Below are positions 11,801 to 23,700 of a stretch of DNA of 64,000 nucleotides, in pieces; positions within the stretch are counted from its first letter, which is position 1, and every line of letters starts with the position of its first letter. A model generated the notes under the pieces. That model was not told the DNA's origin. It saw nothing but the letters and a program-made list of their open reading frames with translations, and did not search any database. Made by a program: the position numbers and the translations under genes. The stretch is from Brachionus manjavacas (taxonomy: Eukaryota > Rotifera > Eurotatoria > Ploima > Brachionidae): the NCBI GenBank assembly GCA_019054805.1, contig JAHQIY010000008.1:2961501-3025500 (forward strand). The letters run 5' to 3'.

Positions 11801-14800
11801 CACATTTTCGCTGACAATGTCGCCCATTCGATTCATTGAATGAAAACCGTAGATCAAGTTGTCAAAGTGCAAATTGGACTGATTAAGTGGCATGTCGCCA
11901 CAGAACACATGCGAATTGAGGTTTTTTTCGCTGTCCAATTTGTTGAGCAGTTCTTCGAAGTGATTTTCGCCATTTTTGCCAACTTGACTCTTTTCACCTG
12001 TTTGCTCATTGCTCAATTCGCTTGATTTTCTGGACAATTTCTGCTGGTTTTTGTACTGGGACAAAATGTGGTTTTGTAAAAGTTGGTCAGTGAACAGATC
12101 ATACTGTTTTAGAATGTGTGCTGATAAATTTTGTCTCAGCCGATTTGACTTGTTGTATATTTCGAACAAAATGTACACAACATCTCTATTGACCGTGTTC
12201 CACTTGGCTTTTAGATTTCTAATGGACAGATTGTGTTTGGGACAATTGGTAATCTGAATGGGCACCAGACTTGACATGGACATGTTGGTGAGTGTGTCAT
12301 TGGCAGACTCGTTGCCAATTCGTGGATAGAAACTGCAGTGACATGACTTTTCGCGTTCATACTCTATGCAGTCAATTTTCATGAAAAAGTTCTTGACTGC
12401 GGGCTTCGAGTCCAAGAATTTGATCGATCTTTCGTTCATCTCGAGCATGAACGGGTCTGTTTCGCTTTGGTTCGGAACTTTTTCACAATTAGCGCTTCCT
12501 GGCGACATTAAATTTATATTAGTCTGCTTGACACTGAATTTCATCAGCTCAATAGACCAATTTGGCCTGGCTCTTCGCTTGAGCTTGTCGGCAAACGCCA
12601 CCAAGTCAAGCTTAAGACACGAGTTCATCAAAAAATCCTCACTGTCCATTTGTACGCCATACTGTTCGCTTGCCGAAGACCAATAGATTACATTTATCCT
12701 AGGCAAGTCGAACTTGAAGCTAACTCGCTTGAAATGTCGACTAAGAATGGTTTTTCTTGGTCGGACATTACGGAACAAATTGCCCCGTTTAGTGGGCCGA
12801 GTTATGGCACTGAGTAAGTTTTTGATTTTTTCCAAAAAACGCGATGTGCTCGCGTAAAATTTGCATGTAGGCACATTGCTTGACTCTGGGTGGCATTGAA
12901 ATGAAAAAAATAGATTCAGACCCTCGGACCTGAAGTGAGAGTATGAGTCGTGTTCAACAGAGTTGACAATTTGTGGCAATTTATCAGGCGCATGCAAAAT
13001 GACCAGATTGTGTCCATTGTTGTTGGCTCTTGGCTCGTTAGCTTGGCTAAAAACGTGGGTCTTGCACAGCCATTCGATGTTTATCTTGGCTTTGAGGTTA
13101 GGCAGATGAAGCAGCAGGCAATCATCGTATTTGGACTCGGTATTCAAGTAGATGTCAAGTCCTCCATCGAAAGATAGCTGCATATTTTTCCAGTCAAAAT
13201 GCAGCGGGCTCCAGACGAGCTTCATTTCCTCGGTTCTGTTGTAGGGGTCCATGCTGACATGGTAAATTATGTGGCATTGTTGGATACAGGCAGAGAGGCG
13301 TCCGTGAAGGTAGAGGCGCGATTTGTCCCACCAAGGCAGAGGCTTGCTAGGATCGCGCGCCGGGTGTATAATTTTTTCCAAGCTTAAATTCAACTGCGCC
13401 ATGCAGCCTTCCCAACAAGGCCCATATGCGTACTGCAGCACTGTCATTTTAGATGATAAGTCATGGTAGAATTTAAATGGAGACATGTAGCGCTCAATTT
13501 CAAAACAACAATAATCCAGCTCGCTTAGTTCGCTGGACACGCAAATTTTAACTTGTCGTCTAGATCTAACTGGCACTTGGTATTCTGAGCCGAGAAATTT
13601 GCCGAAAAAATTTGCGCTATTTATTTTCAAAAATGGCTGAGTGTAATCGCGAAATAGAAATTTAAAGTCTTCTATGGATAGATTAATGTGTCGACACCAA
13701 AGAATCAAATAGTTAAGAGCTGGATTAGAATTGCCCTGGTCATGGTCCAGCTGGCTAGGTGGCGGACTGACATGGTCTATTTTACGCAAAATTTCGTAGC
13801 ACTTTTGTCGTCCATGCCACTTCCAATCACTCAATGCTTTCAGTTCCACATTTTCAGCACTTATGCAAAACAATTCTAGCCTGGGCAAAGATGAATAGAC
13901 CATTTTTGAGCGCTGAATGTAAATTTTCGACTCTCGTTGCATCAATATTTCCAAAGCTTGACTTTCCAGATTATTTTCTCGTATTGAGCGTCTTTGATCC
14001 AAAGACTGACGTCGCTTCAACGACTCCATATATTCATCAGCTATAAGCGAATAATTGTACGAAAGCTTCACCTCAAATGGATCGTCTTCAATTACCAGTC
14101 TTATTTGCTTTACACTCAGAACATAGTCCAAGGACAAAGGCCCTTCTGGACTCAGCGCTATTTGCTTGGGCGCTACTTGATGAATTTTGTAAAGAACTTT
14201 TCTCACATTTAAAATATGGTCAATCATTTTGGCAAAGTCGTATTCAAACAAAAATACCAAGTGAATGAATTCAAATTTTGAGAAGAGAATTTTATTTTTT
14301 GAAATTTGACTGTTGACACTTTGGCGCTCACCGGCCAAATAGTCACTTTGGTCATCGGTGTAAATGCTGATCTTGTTTGCTTGCAAAAATTTTCGACCAT
14401 AACTCTCCTGGTTTGCTGGCGAAAACAAAGGCATGTGGTCAAAAGTGTTCGCAAATGCGCACACTCCATCAATGTTTAAAATAAATTTTTTTTTTGTATA
14501 AAAATAATAGAAATTATTCAGAGTTAAAGAAAGGGTATCTATTAGTTTTATGTTGGAGTTAAAGTAGCGGTAGCTTTCGGTGTCTTTGTCTTTTGGAGAT
14601 GATTTTTTTGAAGAATCTTGACCATAGTCGAATAAAAAGTTCAGCAAAATGTTTGTTTCGACCAGAACTTTGAGACTAAAATGTCTCGGTCTGTCATGAT
14701 CCGAGTGCGCTTTTAGCATATTCGAGTATTTCTGAATGGGCTTGAGGGCGATTTGGTCGAGTATGAAGTGAGATTTTAAGGACCATGTGATCAAAACATC

Positions 14801-16519
14801 AGCCATGCTAATCGAGTAATTTCCATGCGAACCATTCAAATTTATGGACTTGAACAAAAAAATCAAATCAGTATTTTCATTTTCTTTTAGATGATCGATG
14901 GTGTTCTGATTCATTGAATACTGGGATTCGTTTTGGCCAAGCTGTGCAAGTTTATTGTGAAAGCAAGAAAACGATTTGGCAAATGCGTCCCATTCACCAT
15001 GTTTTTTCAACCCCAAGTCCTGCATACTAAAATGCAAGAAAATTTTTTTCTCAAACAAATAGATCAGATTTGCCTGATTCAGTCTCAGATTAAAAATTGT
15101 TTGTCTCTCGGGTGCGTTTGTCCTGCTCAAGCTGGACACAAATGAAATAATTTGATCCAAAAGTTGGCTTGAGTGCTCAATGTAGAGTTGATCGGCGAAT
15201 GTGCTGATTACTTTTCTCTTCGAATTGGTTAGCTTGAGTCTAAATTTGACAAAATTACAATTTATTAGATTTCCCCATACGTGTTCATACTGGCGTCTGG
15301 CACCAGCATACTTGAATTTTTTATAGTTTATCCATTGGAACAATTTAATTAAATCATTCGATTGACAAAATAAATTATTCGAATATTTATCTCTAGGCTT
15401 TTTACTTGATTTGAACAAAACAAAATTTTCACATTCAAATTTAAATAAACTTTTTAAATTTGTATTTAGATCGATAAAGAGACAGCCCAGAACGTAAATG
15501 TCAGTTTGTGTTCGATCAATTAGGCTTATGTAGAAATTATTCAGTTTGAACTCGAGGCGAAAATTTTTGGAAATTTTCTGCCCATTTCGGCTTTGGAAAG
15601 CTTTTTGAATTTTTGCCAAAAAAAGCTCGATTTCATCGAGATAATAATAGATATTTGTCTGGTCACATTTGAACACCAGGTCGTGTGTGGACCCCGAACT
15701 GAATGCTTCGATCAACAAATTATCCACCAAGCGAGTGTTTTTACTCAACATGAGATCATTAAGACAGGTAAGATTGATTTTCACGTAGTCCAAATTGGTG
15801 CTGTACACTTCTAGATGGTTGAACACATGCCGGTTGTTCAGCGTCAATTTGTTGACTCTGATCGACTTGATGCTCTCTAGCCACCTGGGTCTGGAATTGC
15901 CTGATTTTAGTCCATCTAATTTGCTGATATGTTTTGCTAAGCCAAAATTAGCAACTGCTCTGTCTGCTTCGAACTCGATGGATTTAAAGTCTGGACTTGA
16001 GGTGATCAAAATTTTGTTTCCAACAAGCTCATTTTGGCCACTTTGACAGTCAAAATCGTGCAGGATCAGGCGAAAAAAGCTTTTGCTTTTACGCTCTACT
16101 TTTAGCTGCTTGATGCTAAGGTGTTGGTCCGATATGGCTATTTTGATGTTCTCCAGGCTCAGGCTACCGAAAAAGTTGAGATAAAGCGCTAAACACCATG
16201 GAATTTTGGGTCGAGTGGAACTGGATTTTTTTAAAGAATTTCGCCATTTTACGCTTATGTCGCTCGAACAAATTAGCAAACGCTCGCTAACATTTCTATT
16301 AACAAAACAACTGGATATCCAAATTTTTCCTATTTTCAGCTCAAAACCGGTTGTGTCGATCGGGTCCTGGAACAGCCTAGAGATGCTCACATTTTTAAGG
16401 TGATTTCGATTAAAAGTAAAATTAATGTTTAGTTTAAATTTGATATATAAAATAAAAAGACAAAATTTTGTGATCAACCAAGCGATTGTAAACAAAACGA
16501 CTAAAAATACTATGTCCAT
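5886..16519 (-). CDS. BLTP2: Bridge-like lipid transfer protein 2 (KIAA0100/Hobbit/FMP27 family)
   Basis: Two exons: 16519-9994 (6526 nt) and 6835-5886 (950 nt), joined in phase 1 (ETG then ESFQN) to give 2491 aa; human KIAA0100 has 2235 aa. These giant proteins form a long hydrophobic groove that carries lipids between the ER and plasma membrane. Residues 3-30 are a hydrophobic N-terminal anchor. The family's GFWDK-type motif appears as PLPWWDKSRLYLHG around residue 1060. A coiled coil spans about residues 1805-1925, followed by a Ser-rich stretch before residue 2150. The second exon holds the conserved C-terminal block IPEIQLLVTYKG ... LLFPLFEVHDQTWTWLDLINALKSH and then a low-complexity basic tail. 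The start ATG directly precedes the membrane anchor. Several antisense ORFs inside the big exon are shadows. The intron is 3158 bp. Confidence 0.95.
6836..9993. other. Large BLTP2 intron
   Basis: This 3158-bp intron has a GTGATT donor and a TTATTAG acceptor on the minus strand. It contains a LINE C-terminal remnant on the opposite strand (8015-8350) with its probable 3' tail to about 8570. The rest is AT-rich with no recognisable gene. Confidence 0.7.
8015..8570 (+). mobile_element. LINE ORF2 C-terminal remnant with 3' tail
   Basis: An open 111-codon frame at 8015-8350 reads SLIRSLFDYCFIILQS ... MQKMQNRVLRIIKYFP ... IHKELRIDFIDDRANKLFSKF. This is the order seen after the reverse-transcriptase domain of CR1/Jockey-like LINEs (LIRS.FdY, iQNr.LR.I, R...l..kF). 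The reverse transcriptase itself is missing, so this is a 5'-truncated insertion, antisense to BLTP2 in its intron. Downstream lies a non-coding tail with CCTGGAAAAACTTTTCC (8501-8517, repeated exactly at 16757-16773) and an AATAAATAAA-rich end near 8540. Confidence 0.75.
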
Positions 16520-17740
16520 TATTAGTTGGCTTAATGAGGCTTCATTTTACATTTTTTTTCTAAGAAAAATCTTCTATTTTTTTAATTGATAATTAAAAAT
16601 TTATAATAAGAGAAAAAATTTTGGTAGAGAGGAACAAGAAATAAATTGAAATCACAAGTTTCATAATTTTTTAATTCGACTTTTCTGTCTGACAATAAAA
16701 AATAATTTTTCTATTTAATTTAATTTGTTGTCAAAAAATTTAGGCTCATTTCGTATCCTGGAAAAACTTTTCCATTTGCCTGAAAAATTATTGATTAAAA
16801 TTTTGTTTGTGCACTCTTATTGAACTAGTGCCATGCAAGGCTATAAAATCAATTGTTGTCACAAATTAGTAAAAAATTCTAGTCAAATACCTACCCAAAA
16901 TAGAAAATCAAGCAAATTTTTTCGAGTTGTTTTGACAAACTGATGCGTTTAAGATCGAATTTGCGTAATTAGATCTAAATTTATCTTTAAGGCAAAGCAT
17001 AATCGAACACCTAAAACAACACTCTTCAATAAACAAAAGTTAAAATTTAAATATAATGCAATTAAATCTTAGACTAAAAATAATAAGTCTAAAAAAATCT
17101 ATTTGTATGAATTAGAACTGGATAAATTAATGATGAATTTATCTAAAAATAGAGCTGTTTTGAAATTTCTTTTAAATGTATCACAATCAATGATCCGACC
17201 TGAACAAGAAAATAAAATGAAGCCGATTTTGCTAAATCTGCTACTTAAAACTGGAAATTTTAATAAAAAATAAGAAAAAAATTTTGAATTTTAAATTTAT
17301 GATGACAAAATGGATTTAAAAATTTGAATAAAATTATCTCTAATTGGCAAAAAATAATTTACTTTCGAAAGCAAAACAAGGAGAGCTCAAAAAAAATAAG
17401 TGCCAACTAAAATGAGAATTTTGGAGAACCTGATCTATGTATCAAAATTAGATTTTGTAAAATAATTTTTGAAAAATTAATTCATTATTCTAATTTTATC
17501 ATTTTAAAGTTTATTTCAAAACATTTTCGAATGCAAAAATAAAGAAACAATTTCACCATTAGCAAAGACAAAAACGTAAGAGTGAATCTTTGCTAATTTT
17601 TTTTGTGGGCGAATTTGTGCTTCAAATTATGAGCATTATGGGTTCACATCATCAATATGTTTTGCATAAATTAGCATAGAATTTCAATTTTAAAAAAAAT
17701 TAAATCAGGAATTTAATCCAATTTTTTTCGAAATTTTAAG
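16520..17740. other. BLTP2-LMBRD2 spacer
   Basis: The two genes are divergent, so both promoters should be here. The 17-bp word CCTGGAAAAACTTTTCC at 16757-16773 is shared with the LINE tail in the BLTP2 intron. An orphan open frame at about 17072-17273 has plausible protein composition (ELDKLMMNLSKNRAVLKFLL) but no clear start or family. Nothing else recognised. Confidence 0.45.
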
Positions 17741-20700
17741 ATGTCCGCCTTACCTCTACTCTTGGAAGTGACTAGTTTGTTCATCATCGTATTCACTCTT
17801 TTGCAGCGATATGCTAATTTTCAACAGCAGAACAAATTTATTCTCATTGCCACTTTTATAGCATGGTATTTTTCGTTCATGATTGTGATACTTTTACCAA
17901 TGGACATTTCTATGGTAAATTGCGTTATTAAATCAAAAAAAAAAATTGATTAATTTTTTCTTAAGACTACTTATAGACAATGCTTAAGAGATACTCCGAT
18001 TGTAATAGACAACCAAACAGCAAATCAGGTATGAATTATTGAATTTTTAGTTTAATATTCATTTTTAGAAAATTTATCTTTGTTTAAAAATCAGGATAAG
18101 CTTTCTAAATATTTGATAATAAGCATATGAAATTATATTTTGAGAAAATTGCAAGTTTTAGAGATATGTGGTTAAATTGATTTGGGGAATAAATATGATT
18201 GACTTATTATTTTTAATAATTTTGGATAAAATCTCAAAATTAATTTTTTTGCACCAATTAATAAGAAAAAAATAAAATGAAAAAATACATTTTTTTTTCC
18301 AAATTATTAATTAATTAGAAAAATACTAAAAGTATTAGAAAATTTTTTTTTTACCAAAAAAATTTATATTGTTTACCACGTTCCTTTGGACAGGTCTGGT
18401 ATCTTCTCTTAGTCATTTTAGTTCCCCATTTTAACAAAACATTTCTTGTCCTTGTGTAACTGATTCTATTCTTGGTCTCTTTGATACATTTTCTTTAATT
18501 GACTCATCTTTTGAAAAGTCATCAAATTCAATTCCTTTTGGTGCTAAGGCTATTTTCTAGAATACTTGCATAACTAGTCATTTTTTGATTAATTTCTTAG
18601 ATATTTGTTAAATAAGATTTTCTAAGGGTCAAAAAAAATGGTTTCATTTTAAATTGACATTTTTACTGATCATTTTAAATTAATTTCAAAATCAAATTTT
18701 TATTTATACTTTAAATAATAATAATTGTCCCTTTTCTATCCTAGCGGATTATGGAGAGACGCTCACTTCCTTTTTTAGTACTTTTTCTTGCAAAGGCTCC
18801 GATCTTGCTCAGAGGTTACTGAAACGAGTTGATATTTGAAAATTAAAATCTGGGATTTTTTATTCAAAATTTTGGGTATCGATTTTATAGAGCCAATATA
18901 ACTGGAATTTAATTTTGTTCATTGACCGATTTGGTTTTACTTTGTTAAATTTATTTAAAAATTTAAACTCAAAAAAATTTCTGCTTAATTTGAGATAGAT
19001 TCAAATTTTTAGAAATAATTAGCAAGGTAATCTATTTTGTTTTTATTGGAAAGCAAACTTTGATGTGATGATATTTTTTTTAATTAAAAAAAAAGTTTTC
19101 AAATATTTGTAATTAAATTATTATTTAAAAATTAATCCTAGCCTAACGTTGTTTTTTATTCTTTTTACTTAAAACTTAAAAAATATCTTCTCATTATCTG
19201 CAAGCAATTTATTAAGTTGAATATTATCTAATCGAAAAATTGATAATTATCTTAATAATATGATTATCCAACAATTAAAAAATATCAAAAATTCACATGT
19301 TTCCTCTTAATTCAAGAATTAATAGCTTTAATACAACCATTAAATGAATACTCATAAAATTTCCACTTTTACCTAATAAAGTTTTGCTAAAAATCCTTGA
19401 GTGTGGTGAAATCAATTTTCAATTATATAATAATTTGGTAAAAAAAATCAAATCTAAAGTCAATTTAAATTTTTCTTCAATCGATCCAAGCCTATTTTTA
19501 ACACTAGACCATCTTCAAATTTACATAAATTATTAAAGTAGTATTAAAAAATTGAAAAATATACCTTAAACAAGACTTATTTTGATTATTATTTTGCTTT
19601 AATCTAAGGAATAAACATTTAAGCTTAATTAAAAATTAAATTAACAGCCAAGACAGTAAAAACTAGTCCTAAAATCTATAATTAATTGTTTAACGTAGGT
19701 GTAATATACTTCCAGTTTTAAATCAAAAATTTCGATTTAGAATTCTTAATTAACTGCACAAAAATACATGAACTGTAATAGAATGGTTAAGGATTCTATT
19801 TTTGGGGAGATATTTTTCGACTCAATTCTATTCTCTTAGATCAGAATTAATAAAATAAAATCTGGATTGAAATTACAATTTCACAATTAAATTTGGATTC
19901 ACAACTTAAATTTTTCACAATTAAAAGAATCAAAAGATTCATATTTTTTTTTATAATTAAAGTTTAAGTCTCATGGACAAATTGAAATAAGAATTTAAAT
20001 ACAATTAAATATCTATTTTACAATTAAGTAAAAAATTCAGTTTGTTATTTACAAAAAAAGATTTAGATTATTTAACATACAAAATTCAATAAAACAAAAA
20101 TAGTAGTTAGTCCAGAATTCAGATTGTTTTGTCTAATTATAAAAACAAATAAAATAGATTGTCATTTCAATCAAGATTTTATATTAATTTTGATCCAAGA
20201 GAACAAAGAACTAAGTCGAAAAAAATATCCCTAAAATTAAAACCTTAACCTTTCTATTACAGTTCACATCGAAATTAAGAATAATATCAAGAGTTTCTTA
20301 AATTTTCACAAAACTGTATAATAACAATAAAATTTTGATTATGTTAAATTAAAATGCATTTGAATCATATGAAATTTCTATTAAGTCAAGCAATATTTAT
20401 AAAAAGCCTAATCTATACCATGTCTCGGAGTATTTTTTTATTTAAAGAAAAATTTTTTTATCAATTTCTCTTTTTTGGTCTATAAAAATCGATAGCAAAA
20501 ACAGTGTTTGGAATGTAAACCCAAAGAATAAGATTTTTTATTTTCTAAAATAATTAATTAAACCCATTAATGAAATCGTAATTTTATCTGATATGTAAAC
20601 ATTAAATGATGAGCTTATTCTATGGTATCCAGGTATATTGAAAATCGCTTCGGTTCATAAATTTTTCCTAAAAGCTAAAATGAGTAGATGGTTTTTAAAA

Positions 20701-23700
20701 AGCGTTGTGAGTAAAAAATATTATAAAAGTTTTTTTTATTTTTGAAATAAAATGAAAAATTTTTGGGAACTTAAAATAAAAGTCATTAAATTACTTTTCA
20801 AAACTGTTTTATCAAAATATTTGCTTATGAAAAAAAAAACAATTTCTTTTAAATATTTTTGAAAAATAAATCTCAAAGTAAGAATTAGCTGGAAATTGTT
20901 TTTTGATACGATTTAAACAGACTCTTTGCATTTAAAAAACTTTTTTTGACATAAGGATTATTTCCAAAATTATGATGATGATGGAATTTTTTTAACGCGC
21001 ATACGATTTTTGTTGAAAGAATAGACACTCAAGCAATTGCTAGATAAAGATAAAGACCGAAATGAGTGTACATACTGATTTTATCTTGTTTAAGTTGTTT
21101 TGTACATTTAAATTTATCTAATATAGATATCTTATATAGATAAAAGTAAATTTATACATGATAAGTTAAATTATTATGGTAAATATTGTGGCGGTCTAGT
21201 TAAAGTCACTCACTATAATTAAAAACCTGGACTTGAATATTTTTTAATTTAAAAAATATTCAAAAGATAAATTTAAAATTAATTATTCGTTTATGAATTT
21301 TTCTAAAATAAAAATACTAATTAGATAAAATTTTAAATTTCAAGCAAAATTAAATTCAAAGTGTCACAAATTTCACTTCAATGATTAAATAACATTAATT
21401 ATAACCCTTTTTTTTTTAATTTTAAGGTCCCTAATTTCAGTTGATCTGTTTTGTTTAAAAAAACACTATTTTATTTAACTAAAAAATTTAATTATTTGAT
21501 AGAGTATTCCAATTACAAGATGCAAGGAACCATATAGCATAATATCACCAAAATACTTACCCATTTTATGGCGGATTATATACTGGACATCGCAAGCTCT
21601 CACTTGGTTAATTCTGCCTTTTATGCAATCTTTCTGTCAATCAGGAGAATTCAATTTGACTGGCAAGATTCGAGGTGCATTGATTTCAAATGCTATCTAC
21701 TACGGTTCATATTTGGCTATATTTGGATTTTTGCTCATCTATGTGGCCATTGAGCATAACATTGATGGGTAACTAACAAAATCCATTAATTTCTACTTAA
21801 ATTGATATTAATATTTAAGCCCTAAACTTAAAGTAATTGGTATTACGGCCAGCAATACATGGGGTCTGTTCCTACTTGTTTTGCTACTCGGCTACGCCCT
21901 TGTTGCTGTTCCTCGGTCATTGTGGCTTAAGTCAAATACTTCTTTAAGACTTAAGCTAATATATTTCAAATTAGCCAAGCTCCATGCTGAAAAGTGTGAA
22001 GCTGAAGAACAGCTTGAAGATATTTTGAGTGAGATAAGAACTATCGCGGAGAAAATAAGATATAATCATCCATATAGAAATTTTGTTGACATTATTGTTT
22101 CAAAAGTAAATTTTTTTGTTGAAAATTAAAAATAAAAATTTATTGTGAAAGTGCCCTGAGAGTTTTAGAAATACGCTGAGAAGAAATGTGGAAGATTATA
22201 ATGACTACAATCAAAGTAGCTTCGATCGGGACATTCCTAGTGAGAAAGCATTGGTCAAGCTGCATTACGCATTAATCAAAGCCTTACAAATAAAAGACCG
22301 GTAAAGAATAAATTACCCTAAGTTTCATTTTGAATATAAATCATATTAAATTAAATTTTAAGTACTTCAAATGAATGGTTTTTAATGGTTGAAGAGGCTT
22401 TTCAAGTGGAGGACATTTTGCTTAATGAGTCAAATTCTAATTATAAATTCATGAAAACAGCTGCGTTTAGGCAAAATGCTTTCTTGGAAAAATTTTGCAA
22501 TTCAACTTTAGGTATTTTAAATTTAGCTTTTGTGTCTATATTTTGTCAATTTTAATATCATAGAATGGTTTTATTATTGTGTTTTTCTCAAGTATTTCAT
22601 GAGATTTGTTTCAGTTTTGCTGACCATTCTAACTATTATGGTCATTTGGTCTGAGATGACTTTTTTTAACAAGCGGCCAGTTCTTTCGCTTTTTGCTATT
22701 TTTTTGAACGCTTCCAGAACTACTTACAACTATTTAAGCATTGAAGTAATTGATCTAAAAAATTATTTTATTTTATTTTTTATCTTTTCATTTTAGATTA
22801 TAGTTTTTATGACCATTGCATACCTTAGCTTTTGCGCCTATTTTGCCATATTTAAAATAAGAATATTTAATTATTATTATCTTGCGCCAAATCACCATAC
22901 AAGCGAAAACAGTCTTATATTCAGTGGAATGTAAGTATTCGGCTTCTTTATTTAAAGGACATTGTGAAATTTCATACAAAACTTCCAATTCAAAATTTAA
23001 ATTCTTAAGAAAATTTGGATTTTTTATTACAGAATATTTTTTAAGTTTTAAAAGGTTAATCAAATTGTATGTTAATTTAGAATTGAAAAATAAATTTTTT
23101 AAAATTTAAATTAAATAAATTTATGAATTTTAATTAATGAAAAATAATTTTGTAATTTTAGGAAGGTTTGAATGAAAATTCACTATGCCTATTTAAAGTA
23201 TAAATAAAAATTTGATTTTGAAATTAATTTATAACTGATCGGTAAAAATTTCGCTTTTTTTTTTTTCTCAAAAAACCACTATTATTATACTTCCTAGTTA
23301 ATATAAATGCCCCACTGAAAGTTTATAGTTTCAGTTTATAGTTAGTTTTTAAATGAAACTAACCAAATTTTAATGAAAAAGGACTTGAAAAAAATTTTTT
23401 AAAGTATATTATGTTTACTTTTGCAAAATGAAATAACTATATGTTATTATTAAATTTTACAATTCAAATATGAATCTTCAAATTGATGATCAATTTTTAA
23501 TATTACTCCAATTGAAAGTGTTTATCTATATATATTTAAATTCATCTTTGATTTAATTTTAGTAATTAGTTTTAATGTAACATGATTTACATGTTACGTA
23601 GATTTAAAAAATAAAATAATTTAAAAAAATATTTCTCAACTAATTGATAAAAAAAAATTGATTTTAAATTAATAAACTGATTTTTTGTAGAGTACATTTT

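Larger units (their letters stand above)
18029..21502. other. LMBRD2 intron 2 (3.5 kb)
   Basis: This intron joins codons for TANQ and SIPIT. It contains a long inverted-repeat element (19736-20291), a short word shared with 40.6 kb (21028-21062), and on the minus strand two short coding-like stretches (18813-18741 and 18556-18431) of unknown identity. The rest is plain AT-rich sequence. Confidence 0.6.

Noticed and set aside
11630-16403. About fifteen plus-strand ORFs of 60-106 codons opposite BLTP2
   Set aside because: They are antisense shadows of the long BLTP2 exon; none has a recognisable domain, and they mirror its codon pattern.
22788-23109. Overlapping plus and minus ORFs of 75-91 codons
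   Set aside because: They are shadows of LMBRD2 exon 8 and run into AT-rich intron; the exon frame is explained by LMBRD2.
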